64,000 nt of DNA, from NCBI GenBank assembly GCA_964565775.1, contig CAZMGB010000004.1, positions 62,001-126,000 on the forward strand, given 5' to 3'. A model generated the notes under the pieces. That model did no database searches. It saw only the letters and a program-made list of their open reading frames with translations, and was not told the origin of the DNA. The position numbers were made by a program, and so were the translations under genes. Origin of the DNA: CAZMGB01 sp964565775. Lineage in GTDB: Bacteria; Chloroflexota; Dehalococcoidia; DSTF01; JALHUB01. Positions 34,002 to 44,016 of the stretch are shown piece by piece (the first letter of the stretch is position 1; the number at the start of each line of letters is the position of its first letter).

Positions 34002-34835
34002 ATGCCCATTTGCTATCGCGTTCTTGAGCATCAGGCCGGGGCGAGCGCGGCCGGGCCCGTACTTCAGGTGAAATGCACGACCCACCCATATGGGACCAGT
34101 CTTGACCGCCTACTGGCCGCTTCGTTTCCTGGGCTGTCGCTGCGCAAGAGGGAGGAGGATACTGGAGGGCTTCTGTGGCTAAGTACAAGCGCCGCATTCG
34201 ATTTGTGTGGTGAAGTGCCGACCCAGCAAGACATTGACTCACTGCTTGTCCTGCTTCGGGACTGCATGACGGTGTGTGATGACTGTGACATCAGTCACTG
34301 TCTCGACCTGTACCGCACTCCAAGGGAGACAGCTGAGCGGCCAGAGGAGTGGCCGTACACTACCACCGGGCGGCTGGTGTACAGGGCTAAGTATCGCGGG
34401 GACGAACAGGCCGCTGCCGAACTGGGCGAGCTTATGGAGGGTTTTGTCCGGCAGCATGTGGGGCTACAGAGAGCCGCAGCCGTTTGCGCTGTTCCTCGTT
34501 CCTCGGAGCGAGTGACGGGGCCGGACCTGCCTCCGCAGTGGGCTCGGCACCTTTCGCGGTGGTTGGGAGTCCCGGTGCTTCCGTTGGTCCGAGCCAGATA
34601 TGTCAGGACTCAGAAAGCTTTCGAAGACCTGGATCAACGACGCCAGAACCAAGCGGGTTCGATGAGAGCAGGCCCCCAGGCCCGAGGGCTGTCGGTGATG
34701 GCCATTGACGACTTCTACACCGAAGGAGATACCATGAGGGAGGCGGGCCGCGCTCTTAGGGAGAGCGGCGCGACGGCGGTTTACGGGCTGTGTGCTGTGA
34801 AAACGGCCAAAGGCACCAGGGGCTTCCCATTCTAG
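34002..34835 (+). CDS. ComFC-like phosphoribosyltransferase-domain protein
   Basis: A 277-residue protein. Residues 88-100 hold a Cys cluster, C-x3-C-x2-C-x4-C, possibly zinc-binding. Residues ~120-277 form a type I phosphoribosyltransferase domain: 'LVYRAKYRGDE', and the PRPP loop 'IDDFYTEGDT' (Asp236-Asp237, Thr240-Thr244), as in ComFC. ComFC acts in DNA uptake for transformation. It is complete, but lower in G+C than the ATP synthase genes on both sides, and begins 65 bases after atpD. It is four bases upstream of a DprA-like gene, so the pair works together, probably on DNA or a nucleotide signal (inference). Confidence 0.75.
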   Translation: MPICYRVLEHQAGASAAGPVLQVKCTTHPYGTSLDRLLAASFPGLSLRKREEDTGGLLWLSTSAAFDLCGEVPTQQDIDSLLVLLRDCMTVCDDCDISHCLDLYRTPRETAERPEEWPYTTTGRLVYRAKYRGDEQAAAELGELMEGFVRQHVGLQRAAAVCAVPRSSERVTGPDLPPQWARHLSRWLGVPVLPLVRARYVRTQKAFEDLDQRRQNQAGSMRAGPQARGLSVMAIDDFYTEGDTMREAGRALRESGATAVYGLCAVKTAKGTRGFPF

Positions 34836-34839
34836 TGTC

Positions 34840-35541
34840 ATGGCGGGTTATCAAGTGGTCCATGCGAGCGACGCCAACTACCCTCAGCGGCTGCTCAGTT
34901 TGCCTCGGCCGCCGAGACTATACGCCATAGGCAATCTCTCTCTCCTGGAGGAGCCGTGCGTCGGCATCTGCGGCTCCAGATCAGCTAGTCCCGGCGGGCT
35001 GCAGCACTCCGGGAAATTCGGTAAAGCGGCTGCACGGTATGGTTTCGTAGTGGTCAGCGGCTACGCGGCAGGCGTGGATAGCCAGGCGCACCGCGCTGCG
35101 ATTGAAGCTGGGGGCGCGACTATCGCCGTTCTTGCCGAGGGGGTCGAGCACTTTCGCGTACGCAGGGAGTTCCGCCCGGTAGCCGATCTTTACGTCAAGA
35201 TGTTGGTTCTATCTCCATATGAGCCCGAAGCCATCTGGGCATCGTATCGTGCCATGGACAGAAACAGGGTCATTGTTGGACTTTCCTCAGGCCTATTCGT
35301 CATAGAGGCCAGGGCCAAAGGGGGTACCTACAGCGCGGGACTGGAATGTCTTGTTCAGAGAAAGCCCCTTTGGGTCATCGATTATGAGCGTAAGGGGCCG
35401 CATCGGGAGGGGAACGACAAACTGATTTCGGCTGGCGGCATTCCAATCAGAACCGCGCGAGATCTTGAGACGGTCTTGGAGCAGCATGTGGCAAGGGTAA
35501 AGTGCAATCATGCCGCTCAGTGTCGGCTAGCATTGACCTAG
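34840..35541 (+). CDS. Minimal DprA/Smf-like protein (Rossmann domain only)
   Basis: A 233-residue protein matching the DprA/Smf Rossmann domain: 'YPQRLLSLPRPPRLYAIGN', 'CGSRSAS', 'VSGYAAGVDSQAHRAAIEAG', 'MDRNRVIVGLS' (Arg141-Asn142) and 'EGNDKLISAGG'. DprA loads RecA on incoming single-stranded DNA; related SLOG-fold proteins handle nucleotides. The N-terminal SAM and C-terminal winged-helix domains of full DprA (~360 residues) are absent. It is lower in G+C than the neighbouring atp genes and sits 13 bases before atpC. With the upstream phosphoribosyltransferase gene it forms a two-gene cassette inserted in the operon. Confidence 0.8.
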   Translation: MAGYQVVHASDANYPQRLLSLPRPPRLYAIGNLSLLEEPCVGICGSRSASPGGLQHSGKFGKAAARYGFVVVSGYAAGVDSQAHRAAIEAGGATIAVLAEGVEHFRVRREFRPVADLYVKMLVLSPYEPEAIWASYRAMDRNRVIVGLSSGLFVIEARAKGGTYSAGLECLVQRKPLWVIDYERKGPHREGNDKLISAGGIPIRTARDLETVLEQHVARVKCNHAAQCRLALT

Positions 35542-35554
35542 CGGAGTGGGTTCC

Positions 35555-35989
35555 ATGGTCAAACTGAGTCTGGACATCGTCACCGCCGAGCGCATCGTCT
35601 ACTCCGAGCCGGAGGTGGACGAGATCGTCGCGCCGGGCGCCGAGGGCGAGTTCGCCGTCCTGCCCCGACACGCCGCCTTCATGAGCATGCTCGTCCCGGG
35701 CGTCCTCCTCATCAAGAAGGGCGACGAAGAGGTCGAGATGGCGATAACCGGCGGCTTTGTGGAGGTGCGCGACAACCGCGTGGTCGTCCTGGCCGACGCC
35801 GCCGAGCGGGCGGAGGATATCGACGAGGCCCGGGCGACGGCGGCCCGTCGCCGTGCCGAGGAACGCCTCGCCTCGCGCGAGGCCGCCGTAGATGAGGCGC
35901 GCGACCGCGCCGCCCTGCTCCGCTCCCTGGCCCGGCTCAAGGTCGTCGAGCGGAGACGGCGACGGCGTGGTGGCTCGCCCCCCGCCTGA
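35555..35989 (+). CDS. atpC: ATP synthase F1 subunit epsilon
   Basis: A 144-residue subunit: N-terminal beta-sandwich ('LDIVTAERIVYSEPEVDEIV', 'GEFAVLPRHAAF') and a C-terminal helical hairpin rich in Arg and Ala, ending with a basic run. ATG 35555 has GGAG nine bases upstream; a GTG at 35546 is the other option. It is displaced from atpD by 1.6 kb of inserted genes. Confidence 0.94.
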   Translation: MVKLSLDIVTAERIVYSEPEVDEIVAPGAEGEFAVLPRHAAFMSMLVPGVLLIKKGDEEVEMAITGGFVEVRDNRVVVLADAAERAEDIDEARATAARRRAEERLASREAAVDEARDRAALLRSLARLKVVERRRRRRGGSPPA

Positions 35990-36199
35990 GCCGCCGGCCC
36001 GCCGCGCTGAGCGTCACGGGCTGAGATGCGCCGGGAGACGGTCTGGCTCGGTTGAGGGCCGGGCCGTACGAGCCGCCGAGGCGGGCCCGTTGGGAAGCCC
36101 CTGGCTTTGCGGATTCCGCGCGGCAGGCTGCGCGATTCATCGCGCGGTATTGACTGACGTATCCACCGCGTCCCGGCCAGTGGCCGCTCGTTATCTCTC

Positions 36200-36228
36200 T
36201 TGCGCAAGCTTTCCCCTGCCTGTATTCT
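36200..36228 (+). promoter_or_regulatory. Possible murA promoter
   Basis: TTGCGC (36200-36205), 17-base spacer, TATTCT (36223-36228), four of six in each box; about 20 bases of leader would remain before GTG 36255. The 265-base space after atpC otherwise shows nothing certain. Confidence 0.35.
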
Positions 36229-36254
36229 TCACCTGGCTGGAAAGGACATAACGA

Positions 36255-37511
36255 GTGCCTCGCGAACGGTTTCTCGTCGAGGGTGGGCACCGGCTCGAGG
36301 GTAGCGTGCGGGTCAGCGGCAGCAAGAACGCCGCCGTCCACGCACTCGCGGCCACGCTCCTGACGGCAGAGGACTGCTGCCTCGAAAACCTGCCCGCCAT
36401 CGATGACGTTCGCTCGATGTCGGAGATCCTCGGGGAGCTGGGCGTCCAGATCGAAAAGCTTTCCCCCTCCTCGGTGCGGGTGAACGCCGCCGACATCCGC
36501 ACGTTCGCTGCCCCCAGCCAGCTGGCCGTGAGCCTGCGGGCCAGCTTCCTCGTGATGGGCCCGCTGCTGGCCCGGTTCGGACAGGCGGCCTGCTGCCCAC
36601 CGGGGGGCGACGTCATCGGGCTGAGGCCGCTGGACGTCCACCTGTCGGGTTTCGCCGCCCTCGGCGCCGATGTCGAGCGCGAGGGCGACAAGTTCGTGGC
36701 CCGGGCGCCGAGGCTGCACGGCGGCCGCATCTTCATGGACTATCCGAGCGTCCTCGGCACCCAGAACCTGATGCTGGCGGCGTCGCTGGCCCAGGGCACC
36801 ACAGTCATAGTCAATGCCGCCGCCGAGCCGGAGATAGCGACTCTTGGCGAGATGCTCAATCGCATGGGGGCGCGCATCTGCGGCGCCGGCAGCCACACTG
36901 TCGAGATCGAGGGCGTGGACGAGCTCCACGGCACGAGTCATCGCATCCTGCCCGACCGCATCGAGGCGGGTACCTTCGTCATCGCTGCCGCCATAACCGA
37001 GGGCGAGGTGGAGATTCGGGAGGGTATCGCCCGCCACCTGGATGCGCTCATCTGGAAGCTGGCGCAGGCGGGCGTGGAGGTTGATGAGGCGGAGGGAGGC
37101 GTCCTGGTGAGGCGCCGCGGCCCCCTGCGAGCTGTGAACGCCCAGGCCGTGCCCTATCCCGGCCTCGCCACCGATCTGCAAGCCCCTCTGGCCGTTCTCC
37201 TCACCCAGGCCCACGGCGTCAGCTTCATCTACGAGCGCGTCTTCGACAACCGATTGCTCTACGTGGGCGAACTGCGCAAGATGGGGGCTGAGATGGTGAC
37301 TTCCGGCACCACGGCCGTTATAAGCGGGCCCGCCCCCCTGCGGGGAACGAGCGTGCGCGCTTTGGACGTGCGGGCGGGCGCGGCGCTGGTGCTGGCGGCC
37401 CTGGCGGCGGAGGGGCGGACCGAGATCAGCGACATCTACCACCTGGATAGGGGCTACGAGGACTTGGACGGAAAGCTGCGGGCCCTGGGCGCAGTCATCG
37501 AGCGGGCTTAG
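36255..37511 (+). CDS. murA: UDP-N-acetylglucosamine 1-carboxyvinyltransferase, Cys-to-Asp type
   Basis: A 418-residue enzyme for the first committed step of peptidoglycan synthesis (enolpyruvyl transfer from PEP to UDP-GlcNAc). 'GSKNAA' carries the substrate-binding Lys24. The catalytic-loop motif, usually PGGC-x-IG, reads PGGDVIG, with Asp119 where E. coli has Cys115. Enzymes with Asp here (mycobacteria, chlamydiae) are active but not alkylated by fosfomycin. 'GTFVIAAAITEGEV' and 'IYHLDRGYEDL' confirm the family. GTG start. mreB follows 56 bases later. Confidence 0.95.
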   Translation: MPRERFLVEGGHRLEGSVRVSGSKNAAVHALAATLLTAEDCCLENLPAIDDVRSMSEILGELGVQIEKLSPSSVRVNAADIRTFAAPSQLAVSLRASFLVMGPLLARFGQAACCPPGGDVIGLRPLDVHLSGFAALGADVEREGDKFVARAPRLHGGRIFMDYPSVLGTQNLMLAASLAQGTTVIVNAAAEPEIATLGEMLNRMGARICGAGSHTVEIEGVDELHGTSHRILPDRIEAGTFVIAAAITEGEVEIREGIARHLDALIWKLAQAGVEVDEAEGGVLVRRRGPLRAVNAQAVPYPGLATDLQAPLAVLLTQAHGVSFIYERVFDNRLLYVGELRKMGAEMVTSGTTAVISGPAPLRGTSVRALDVRAGAALVLAALAAEGRTEISDIYHLDRGYEDLDGKLRALGAVIERA

Positions 37512-37567
37512 CCGGGCTTGGACGGCCGCTTCCTGCGCGGGGGGCTTCCGATGAGTTGGGAGGAGCC

Positions 37568-38599
37568 ATGCTGGGGAAGAAGATAGGCATAGACCTGGGA
37601 ACAGCCAACGTGCTGGTGTATATCAAAGGGGCCGGCATAGTCATCAACGAGCCGGCAGTCGTGGCGCTGGCCAATCGCGACAACACTGTTGTGGCGGTTG
37701 GCAACGAGGCCCGCAACATGCTCGGCCGCACGCCGGGCAGCATATCGGTCATCCGGCCGATGCGCGACGGCGTCATCGCCGACTACCTCATCACCGAGGC
37801 GATGCTGCGCTACTTTATCCGCAAGGCGGTGGGCCGGCTCAACCTGATTCCGCCGGAAGTGATGGTGTGCATCCCCGCCGGCGTCACCAGCGTCGAGCAG
37901 CGGGCGGTGCGCGACGCCGCCGAGCAGGCGGGCGCGCGCCGACAGGCCCACCTGGTGCCGGAGCCGCTGGCCGCCGCTATCGGGGCGCGAATCCCTGTCT
38001 CCTCCCCTAATGGGAACATGATCGTCGACATCGGCGGCGGCCGGACCGAAGCCGCCGTCATCTCCATGTACGGGATCGTCGTCAGCGAGTCGGTGCGAAT
38101 AGCTGGCGACCGCATGGACGATGCGATTGGTGGCTACATCAAGCGCCGGCACAATCTGGTTGTCGGCGACAGGACAGCCGAGGAGGTCAAGATTGCCATC
38201 GGCAGCGCTCTGCCGCTGGACGAAGAGCTCTCGATGGAGGTGCGAGGCAGGGATCAGATAAGTGGCCTGCCGAAGTCCGTCGTCGTTACTTCGCAGGAGG
38301 TGATGCAGGCCGTCCAGGACTGTTTGGCGAGCGTCGTGCAGGCGGTCCGCTCCGTGCTGGAGCGGACGCCGCCGGAGCTCGCGTCGGACGTCATCGACCG
38401 GGGTATCGTGCTGACGGGTGGCGGTGCCCTGCTGCGTCACATCGACCTGCTGCTCACGCAGGAGACAGGCGTACCATGTCAGGTCGCCGAGAATCCGCTC
38501 GACTGCGTGGCCATCGGCGCCGGGCTGGCCCTGGATCACCTGGATGTCATCAAGCGAAGCCTGCCGACAGAGGAGGAGACGCTGGTCGGGAGCTCTTGA
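37568..38599 (+). CDS. mreB: Rod shape-determining protein MreB
   Basis: A 343-residue actin-like ATPase. Phosphate 1 motif 'IGIDLGTANVLVYIKG', 'VCIPAGVTSVEQRAVRDAAE', phosphate 2 'MIVDIGGGRTEAAVIS' and 'GIVLTGGGALLRHIDLLL' are all present. It directs lateral wall synthesis under the membrane. ATG 37568 has GGGAGG close upstream. Its position after murA fits a cell-wall unit, though mreC and mreD are not here. A hairpin terminator follows. Confidence 0.95.
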   Translation: MLGKKIGIDLGTANVLVYIKGAGIVINEPAVVALANRDNTVVAVGNEARNMLGRTPGSISVIRPMRDGVIADYLITEAMLRYFIRKAVGRLNLIPPEVMVCIPAGVTSVEQRAVRDAAEQAGARRQAHLVPEPLAAAIGARIPVSSPNGNMIVDIGGGRTEAAVISMYGIVVSESVRIAGDRMDDAIGGYIKRRHNLVVGDRTAEEVKIAIGSALPLDEELSMEVRGRDQISGLPKSVVVTSQEVMQAVQDCLASVVQAVRSVLERTPPELASDVIDRGIVLTGGGALLRHIDLLLTQETGVPCQVAENPLDCVAIGAGLALDHLDVIKRSLPTEEETLVGSS

Positions 38600-38676
38600 A
38601 GGCCGACGATAGGGGGCGGCCAGGCGAATCTGCAACTCGCCGGGGGCGCCGGGCTCTTGCCGTTCTGGACGAATGA

Positions 38677-38702
38677 GGCGGGCAAATGAGGACTTGCCCG
38701 CC
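38677..38702. terminator. Intrinsic-type hairpin between mreB and rex
   Basis: A perfect 9-bp stem ggcgggcaa/ttgcccgcc with an 8-base loop, followed by a short T-rich run (ctgttt). It lies between convergent mreB and rex and could serve both. Confidence 0.6.
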
Positions 38703-38776
38703 GCCTGTTTCCGTGGGAGAGGTTGGGGTCCGGTCTGGCGTCCCTGCGCTCAGTCGGATCCGCTCCGGCGAGGTTC

Positions 38777-39415
38777 CTACTTCGCTGCGGTGGGCTGATC
38801 TTTGAGGTAGAAGGTCATGCTCTGGAGCGAGAGGACGGGATCCACCCGCTGAATCAGCACGCCGGCAGGGAGGCGGGGCGACATCGGCGCGTAGTTGAGG
38901 ATCCCCTTCACGCCGCAGCCCGCGAGAGCATCGATCGCCTCTTGCGCCGAATCGGCGGGCACGGCGACGATGCCGATGTCCACCGGGACCTGGTTCAGGG
39001 TCTCACGAAGCTGACTGATGTCCTTGATGACGACGTCGCCTATCTTCATCCCGATAGTCGAGGAGTCGGAATCGAAGGCTTCAACGATGCGGAACCCTTG
39101 CGGCATGAACCCGCCGTAGGAGAGGATGGCCCGCCCCAGGTTCCCGACTCCCACCAGAGCCATCGTCCACTCGCGGTCTATGCCCAGGATCTGGCGCAGC
39201 TCCTCCGCCAACCGTCGCACGTTGTAGCCGCGGCCCTGCTTGCCAAACCGTCCGAAGTAACTGAGGTCCTTACGGATCTGCGCCGGCGTCACGCTGAGCT
39301 GTTCCCCAAGCTCCTGAGAGCTCACCACCTCCCGCCCTTGCTGTTGCAGCGCGGCCAGCCCCCGTGCGTATATGGGCAGTCTGCCTACGACCACCTCTGG
39401 GACCTCTAGAGGCAT
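38777..39415 (-). CDS. rex: Redox-sensing transcriptional repressor Rex
   Basis: A 212-residue repressor that senses the NADH/NAD ratio. The N-terminal winged helix has 'RLPIYARGLAAL' and 'VTPAQIRKDLSYFGRFG'; the Rossmann domain has 'ALVGVGNLGRA' and the domain-swap C-terminus ends after 'LSLQSMTFYL'. ATG 39415 has GGAGGAGG before it. I saw no clear TTGTGA-type Rex operator in its upstream region or before the other genes here. Confidence 0.94.
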   Translation of the reverse strand: MPLEVPEVVVGRLPIYARGLAALQQQGREVVSSQELGEQLSVTPAQIRKDLSYFGRFGKQGRGYNVRRLAEELRQILGIDREWTMALVGVGNLGRAILSYGGFMPQGFRIVEAFDSDSSTIGMKIGDVVIKDISQLRETLNQVPVDIGIVAVPADSAQEAIDALAGCGVKGILNYAPMSPRLPAGVLIQRVDPVLSLQSMTFYLKDQPTAAK

Positions 39416-39635
39416 AGTCCCTCCTCCGGATGACTTTTGCCCACCGAGACCCGTGGGCGCTGTCACGGTATGCCCTGGACCACCGCTAGGACGCTGTCCC
39501 TAGCTCCTGGGGCCGACCGCCAACGGTTGCGCTTTGGCTCACAATTTACACATCCTCGGGCGCGTCGTCAACAGGCCGCCGCGCTAGTGTCTGGTTCAGA
39601 GTTGGTGGGTGAATTGGCTGTGTATCTGCAGAGCA

Positions 39636-39655
39636 CCGCCGACTGAAGTCGGCGG
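39636..39655 (-). repeat. CTTCAG-centred palindrome (copy 4, read as ctgaag)
   Basis: Perfect arms ccgccga and tcggcgg around ctgaag, the complement of the cttcag centre seen elsewhere. Confidence 0.7.
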
Positions 39656-39676
39656 CATGGCTGGCGAATCTGGAAG

Positions 39677-39697
39677 CCGCGGACTTCCAGTCCGCGG
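39677..39697 (+). repeat. CTTCCAG-centred palindrome (copy 5)
   Basis: Perfect arms ccgcgga and tccgcgg around cttccag, one base longer than the other centres. It follows copy 4 by 21 bases. Confidence 0.65.
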
Positions 39698-39834
39698 GGT
39701 CTGTTCCAAACCCAACCCACCAATGCCGAGCCAGTCACCCGCGCCACCATCCTGGTCCAACCGGCAGACGAGCGTCGACGCCGCCGTCATGGTGCGTATG
39801 ATACGCCTGCCCGCCTTTGCGGCAACCCCTTGGG

Positions 39835-40899
39835 CTATTCCCAGACTCCTGGGATGAGAGCCGAGCAGGAGGGGCAGCAGCCTCCAGGCTCCAGCCTGTA
39901 GCGGGCGATGTGGTAGCCGTGGCGCTCGATGAGCAGTTCGTGGCAGTTGTGGCAGTAGGTGTTCTCGAGACGGCCGACGCCGCCCGGGAGGTTGCCGGCA
40001 TACACGTAGTGAAGCCCCGCCTCGCGACCTACCTCTGCGGCCCGCAACAGGGTCTCCGCCGAGGTGTTGTCCGGGCCCGTCATCTTGTAGTCCTTGTGGA
40101 AGGCGGTGACGTGCCAGGGGATGTCAGGTGAGATGGAAGTAAGAAACCGGGCCGCTTCGCGCAGCTCCTGGTCGGAGTCGTTCCAGCCAGGCACGACGAG
40201 GGTAACCACCTCGACCCAGAATCCCATCTCCGCTACCATGCCGATAGTATCGAGGACGTTCTTCAGCGTGCCGCCGAGGTAGCGATAGCTCTTCTGCGAC
40301 ATCGACTTGAGGTCGACCTTGTAGCAGTCCGTCCAGAGGCGCAAGTAGTCCAGCACCTCGCGGGTGGCGTTGCCGTTTGAGACGAAGGCGGTGCGGAATC
40401 CCGCCTCCTTCGCCGGGCGAAAGATCTCGACTGCCCACTCGGCGGTGATCAGAGGTTCGTTGTAGGAGCTGGCGATGAGACGGGCGCCCGTGCGCCGGGC
40501 CGCGGCCACCATCTCCTCGGCGGTTATGGCCGTCGCGCCGCTGCCGGCGGCCGGGTCGCGCAGGGTCTGGGAGCTGAGCCAGTTCTGGCAGTAGGGGCAG
40601 TGGAAGTCGCAGCCGAGCATGCCGAAGGTGAGGGCGATGGAGCCCGGCATCACATGGAAGAGTGGCTTCTTCTCGGTGGGGTCAGCCTGGAGGCCACATA
40701 CGTAGCCCGTTGGCACGTACAGGGTGCCGCCTCGGTTGTATCGGACCTGGCAGATGCCGCGGAGGCCATCGAGGATGACGCAGCGATGGCCGCAGGCGTA
40801 GCAGCGCATCCGATTGTCAGGGAGCTTTTCGTAGAGCTCGCCCTCCTTCGTGTGGGCGTCGAGGACCTCGGCCAGGGGGCTGGTTACTTTGGTGGGCAC
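39835..40899 (-). CDS. amrS: AmmeMemoRadiSam system radical SAM enzyme
   Basis: A 354-residue radical SAM protein with C-x3-C-x2-C (Cys97, 101, 104; 'CDFHCPYCQNW') and a Cys-rich N-terminal zinc-like region (Cys33, 36, 40, 50). 'VMPGSIALTFGMLGCDFHC' and 'HVTAFHKDYKM' are characteristic of AmrS, formerly called pyruvate-formate-lyase-activating-like. The AmmeMemoRadiSam partners (AmrA, MEMO) are not beside it. The start is GTG 40899 with AGGAGGG upstream. It is divergent from the DUF192 lipoprotein gene. Confidence 0.88.
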   Translation of the reverse strand: MPTKVTSPLAEVLDAHTKEGELYEKLPDNRMRCYACGHRCVILDGLRGICQVRYNRGGTLYVPTGYVCGLQADPTEKKPLFHVMPGSIALTFGMLGCDFHCPYCQNWLSSQTLRDPAAGSGATAITAEEMVAAARRTGARLIASSYNEPLITAEWAVEIFRPAKEAGFRTAFVSNGNATREVLDYLRLWTDCYKVDLKSMSQKSYRYLGGTLKNVLDTIGMVAEMGFWVEVVTLVVPGWNDSDQELREAARFLTSISPDIPWHVTAFHKDYKMTGPDNTSAETLLRAAEVGREAGLHYVYAGNLPGGVGRLENTYCHNCHELLIERHGYHIARYRLEPGGCCPSCSALIPGVWE

Positions 40900-40958
40900 C
40901 GTTCCCTCCTAGACAATTATAGCATCGGCGACGGGATGAAGCCTGAGAAAGGTCTGTG

Positions 40959-41471
40959 ATGCCTCGCGGAAGAGTTGCGCTGCTGTGCCTCGTGGCACTC
41001 GTTCTCTTGGTTCCGGCCGCTCCCGGCTGCGGCGGCTCGTCGTCCTCGCCACAGGCCCCGTCGCCGGGCATGGCGCTGGTGCGCATCGGCGATCTTGCGG
41101 TGGAGGCGGAGGTGCCCCAGACGCCGGAAGAATTCACTCGGGGCCTTTCCGGCCGAGCGCATATGGATGAGGACCGGGGAATGCTCTTCATCTTCACCCT
41201 GGACGCGCAGCACGGCATCTGGATGAAAGGCATGCAGTTCCCTCTTGACCTCATCTGGATCTCCGCCGACCTGCGCGTCGCCGATATCAGCGCTAACGTG
41301 CAGCCACAGCCCGGCGTACCGGACAGCGAGCTCATCATCTACAGGCCGCAGACGCCGGTCCTCTACGTTCTGGAGGCGGTCGCGGGCGTCGCGGAGAAGT
41401 ATGGCGTCGAGGTCGGCGACACCGTCGAACTCATCCTGCCCGAGGAGGGGCCGCAGGCCGGCGCCGACTAG
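40959..41471 (+). CDS. DUF192 family lipoprotein
   Basis: A 170-residue protein with a lipoprotein signal (lipobox APGC, Cys24) and a DUF192 domain over residues ~38-160: 'EEFTRGLSGRAHMDEDRGML', 'GIWMKGMQFPLDLIWI'. The function of DUF192 proteins is unknown. ATG 40959 is favoured over the GTG three bases earlier because AAAGG lies six bases before it. Confidence 0.88.
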   Translation: MPRGRVALLCLVALVLLVPAAPGCGGSSSSPQAPSPGMALVRIGDLAVEAEVPQTPEEFTRGLSGRAHMDEDRGMLFIFTLDAQHGIWMKGMQFPLDLIWISADLRVADISANVQPQPGVPDSELIIYRPQTPVLYVLEAVAGVAEKYGVEVGDTVELILPEEGPQAGAD

Positions 41472-41689
41472 CCCCAAGCTCCGGCCCCACGTCCCCCTAC
41501 TGCGCCACGGCTTGTGTCTCTCGTTCGACCGTCGTATCCTTGATGGCGCCCAGGCGGGCAGGTTGCCGGCGTCCGCCGTCGGCCGGCAAGGGGGCTTCGC
41601 GAGGGAGATGCCTCCGGCGTGCCCTTGCGGTCGAGGCGGCTGTTTCGAGGCGATTGGCGGCCACATGACCGGGGCGGAAGAAGGGGATA

Positions 41690-43360
<1,671 letters not shown>

Positions 43361-43432
43361 CCCCCGGCGTCGCCAACTCGCAACAGAGTCCCAACGACAC
43401 TAGTGTCCCGCGCGAAGGGAAGGGCGACATCG

Positions 43433-43957
43433 TCACGACGCCGCATCGATCATCAGCCGCAGATATCCGGCGAATGTCTCCCCGTCAAGTCGCGGCCCAG
43501 CCGTCACGCCGGGCAACTGGTGCTGCCAGTAGAGGGGTGCGGGCGGCTCCTTCCCCCACGTCACGCCGGGCGGGTAGGCCAGGTAGACGTCCCACGCCGC
43601 ATAGCCCGCCGGAAGTTGCAGGACGCTGCTGAACAGTCCCGGCAGCGAGCCCTCGGCGTCCCAGAAGTGGGCGGCCCGCTCATCGGGCACAAGAGAGCGT
43701 GTCTCGTCGTCCGGCGCGTCCTGGTCGGTCGGCAGGACGCGAGCCCAGGCTACGTAGACCCTTAGAGACGGGTCTTTGACGGTGTTGAGGACTGCGGTCT
43801 GGATGAGGGAGGCCCCCTGTCGGCACGTCGGGTGGGTTGGCGACAGGAGTAGTAGGAGGCGCGTCTTGTCGGTATCCCGATTGAACGCCGCTCTGAGCGG
43901 TCCCGCGTCGGCGGAGAGGGTCACCAGCGGAATTGGCTGCCAGGCATCCTTGCTCAT
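43433..43957 (-). CDS. Thioredoxin-fold-like protein, unknown function
   Basis: A 174-residue protein. 'RLLLLLSPTHPTCRQGASLI' looks like the start of a thioredoxin-like domain with a single cysteine in the place of C-x-x-C, and 'VYVAWARVLPTDQD' follows as a beta strand and loop. No signal peptide. ATG 43957 has GAGGAG nine bases upstream. It is 59 bases downstream of the DUF3090 gene on the same strand. Confidence 0.65.
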   Translation of the reverse strand: MSKDAWQPIPLVTLSADAGPLRAAFNRDTDKTRLLLLLSPTHPTCRQGASLIQTAVLNTVKDPSLRVYVAWARVLPTDQDAPDDETRSLVPDERAAHFWDAEGSLPGLFSSVLQLPAGYAAWDVYLAYPPGVTWGKEPPAPLYWQHQLPGVTAGPRLDGETFAGYLRLMIDAAS

Positions 43958-44016
43958 TTGCTCGGCTCCTCGCACGCTGGGTCTCGTCGAAGCCGATGGG
44001 AGACCGCCAGGGCCGG

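Larger units (their letters stand above)
39416..39834. other. Intergenic space upstream of rex, holding repeats
   Basis: No convincing gene in about 420 bases. It holds gcccac/gtgggc arms near 39438-39457 in the rex leader and the two palindromes listed separately. No Rex operator or clean promoter was found. Confidence 0.5.

Noticed and set aside
39430..39600. Possible Rex operator upstream of rex
   Set aside because: No TTGTGA-N6-TCACAA-like palindrome was found; the gcccac/gtgggc arms are too short and of the wrong sequence.
40916..40921. Perfect TATAAT on the minus strand upstream of amrS
   Set aside because: No -35 box at 16-18 bases, and the start site would fall within the ribosome-binding site, leaving almost no leader.
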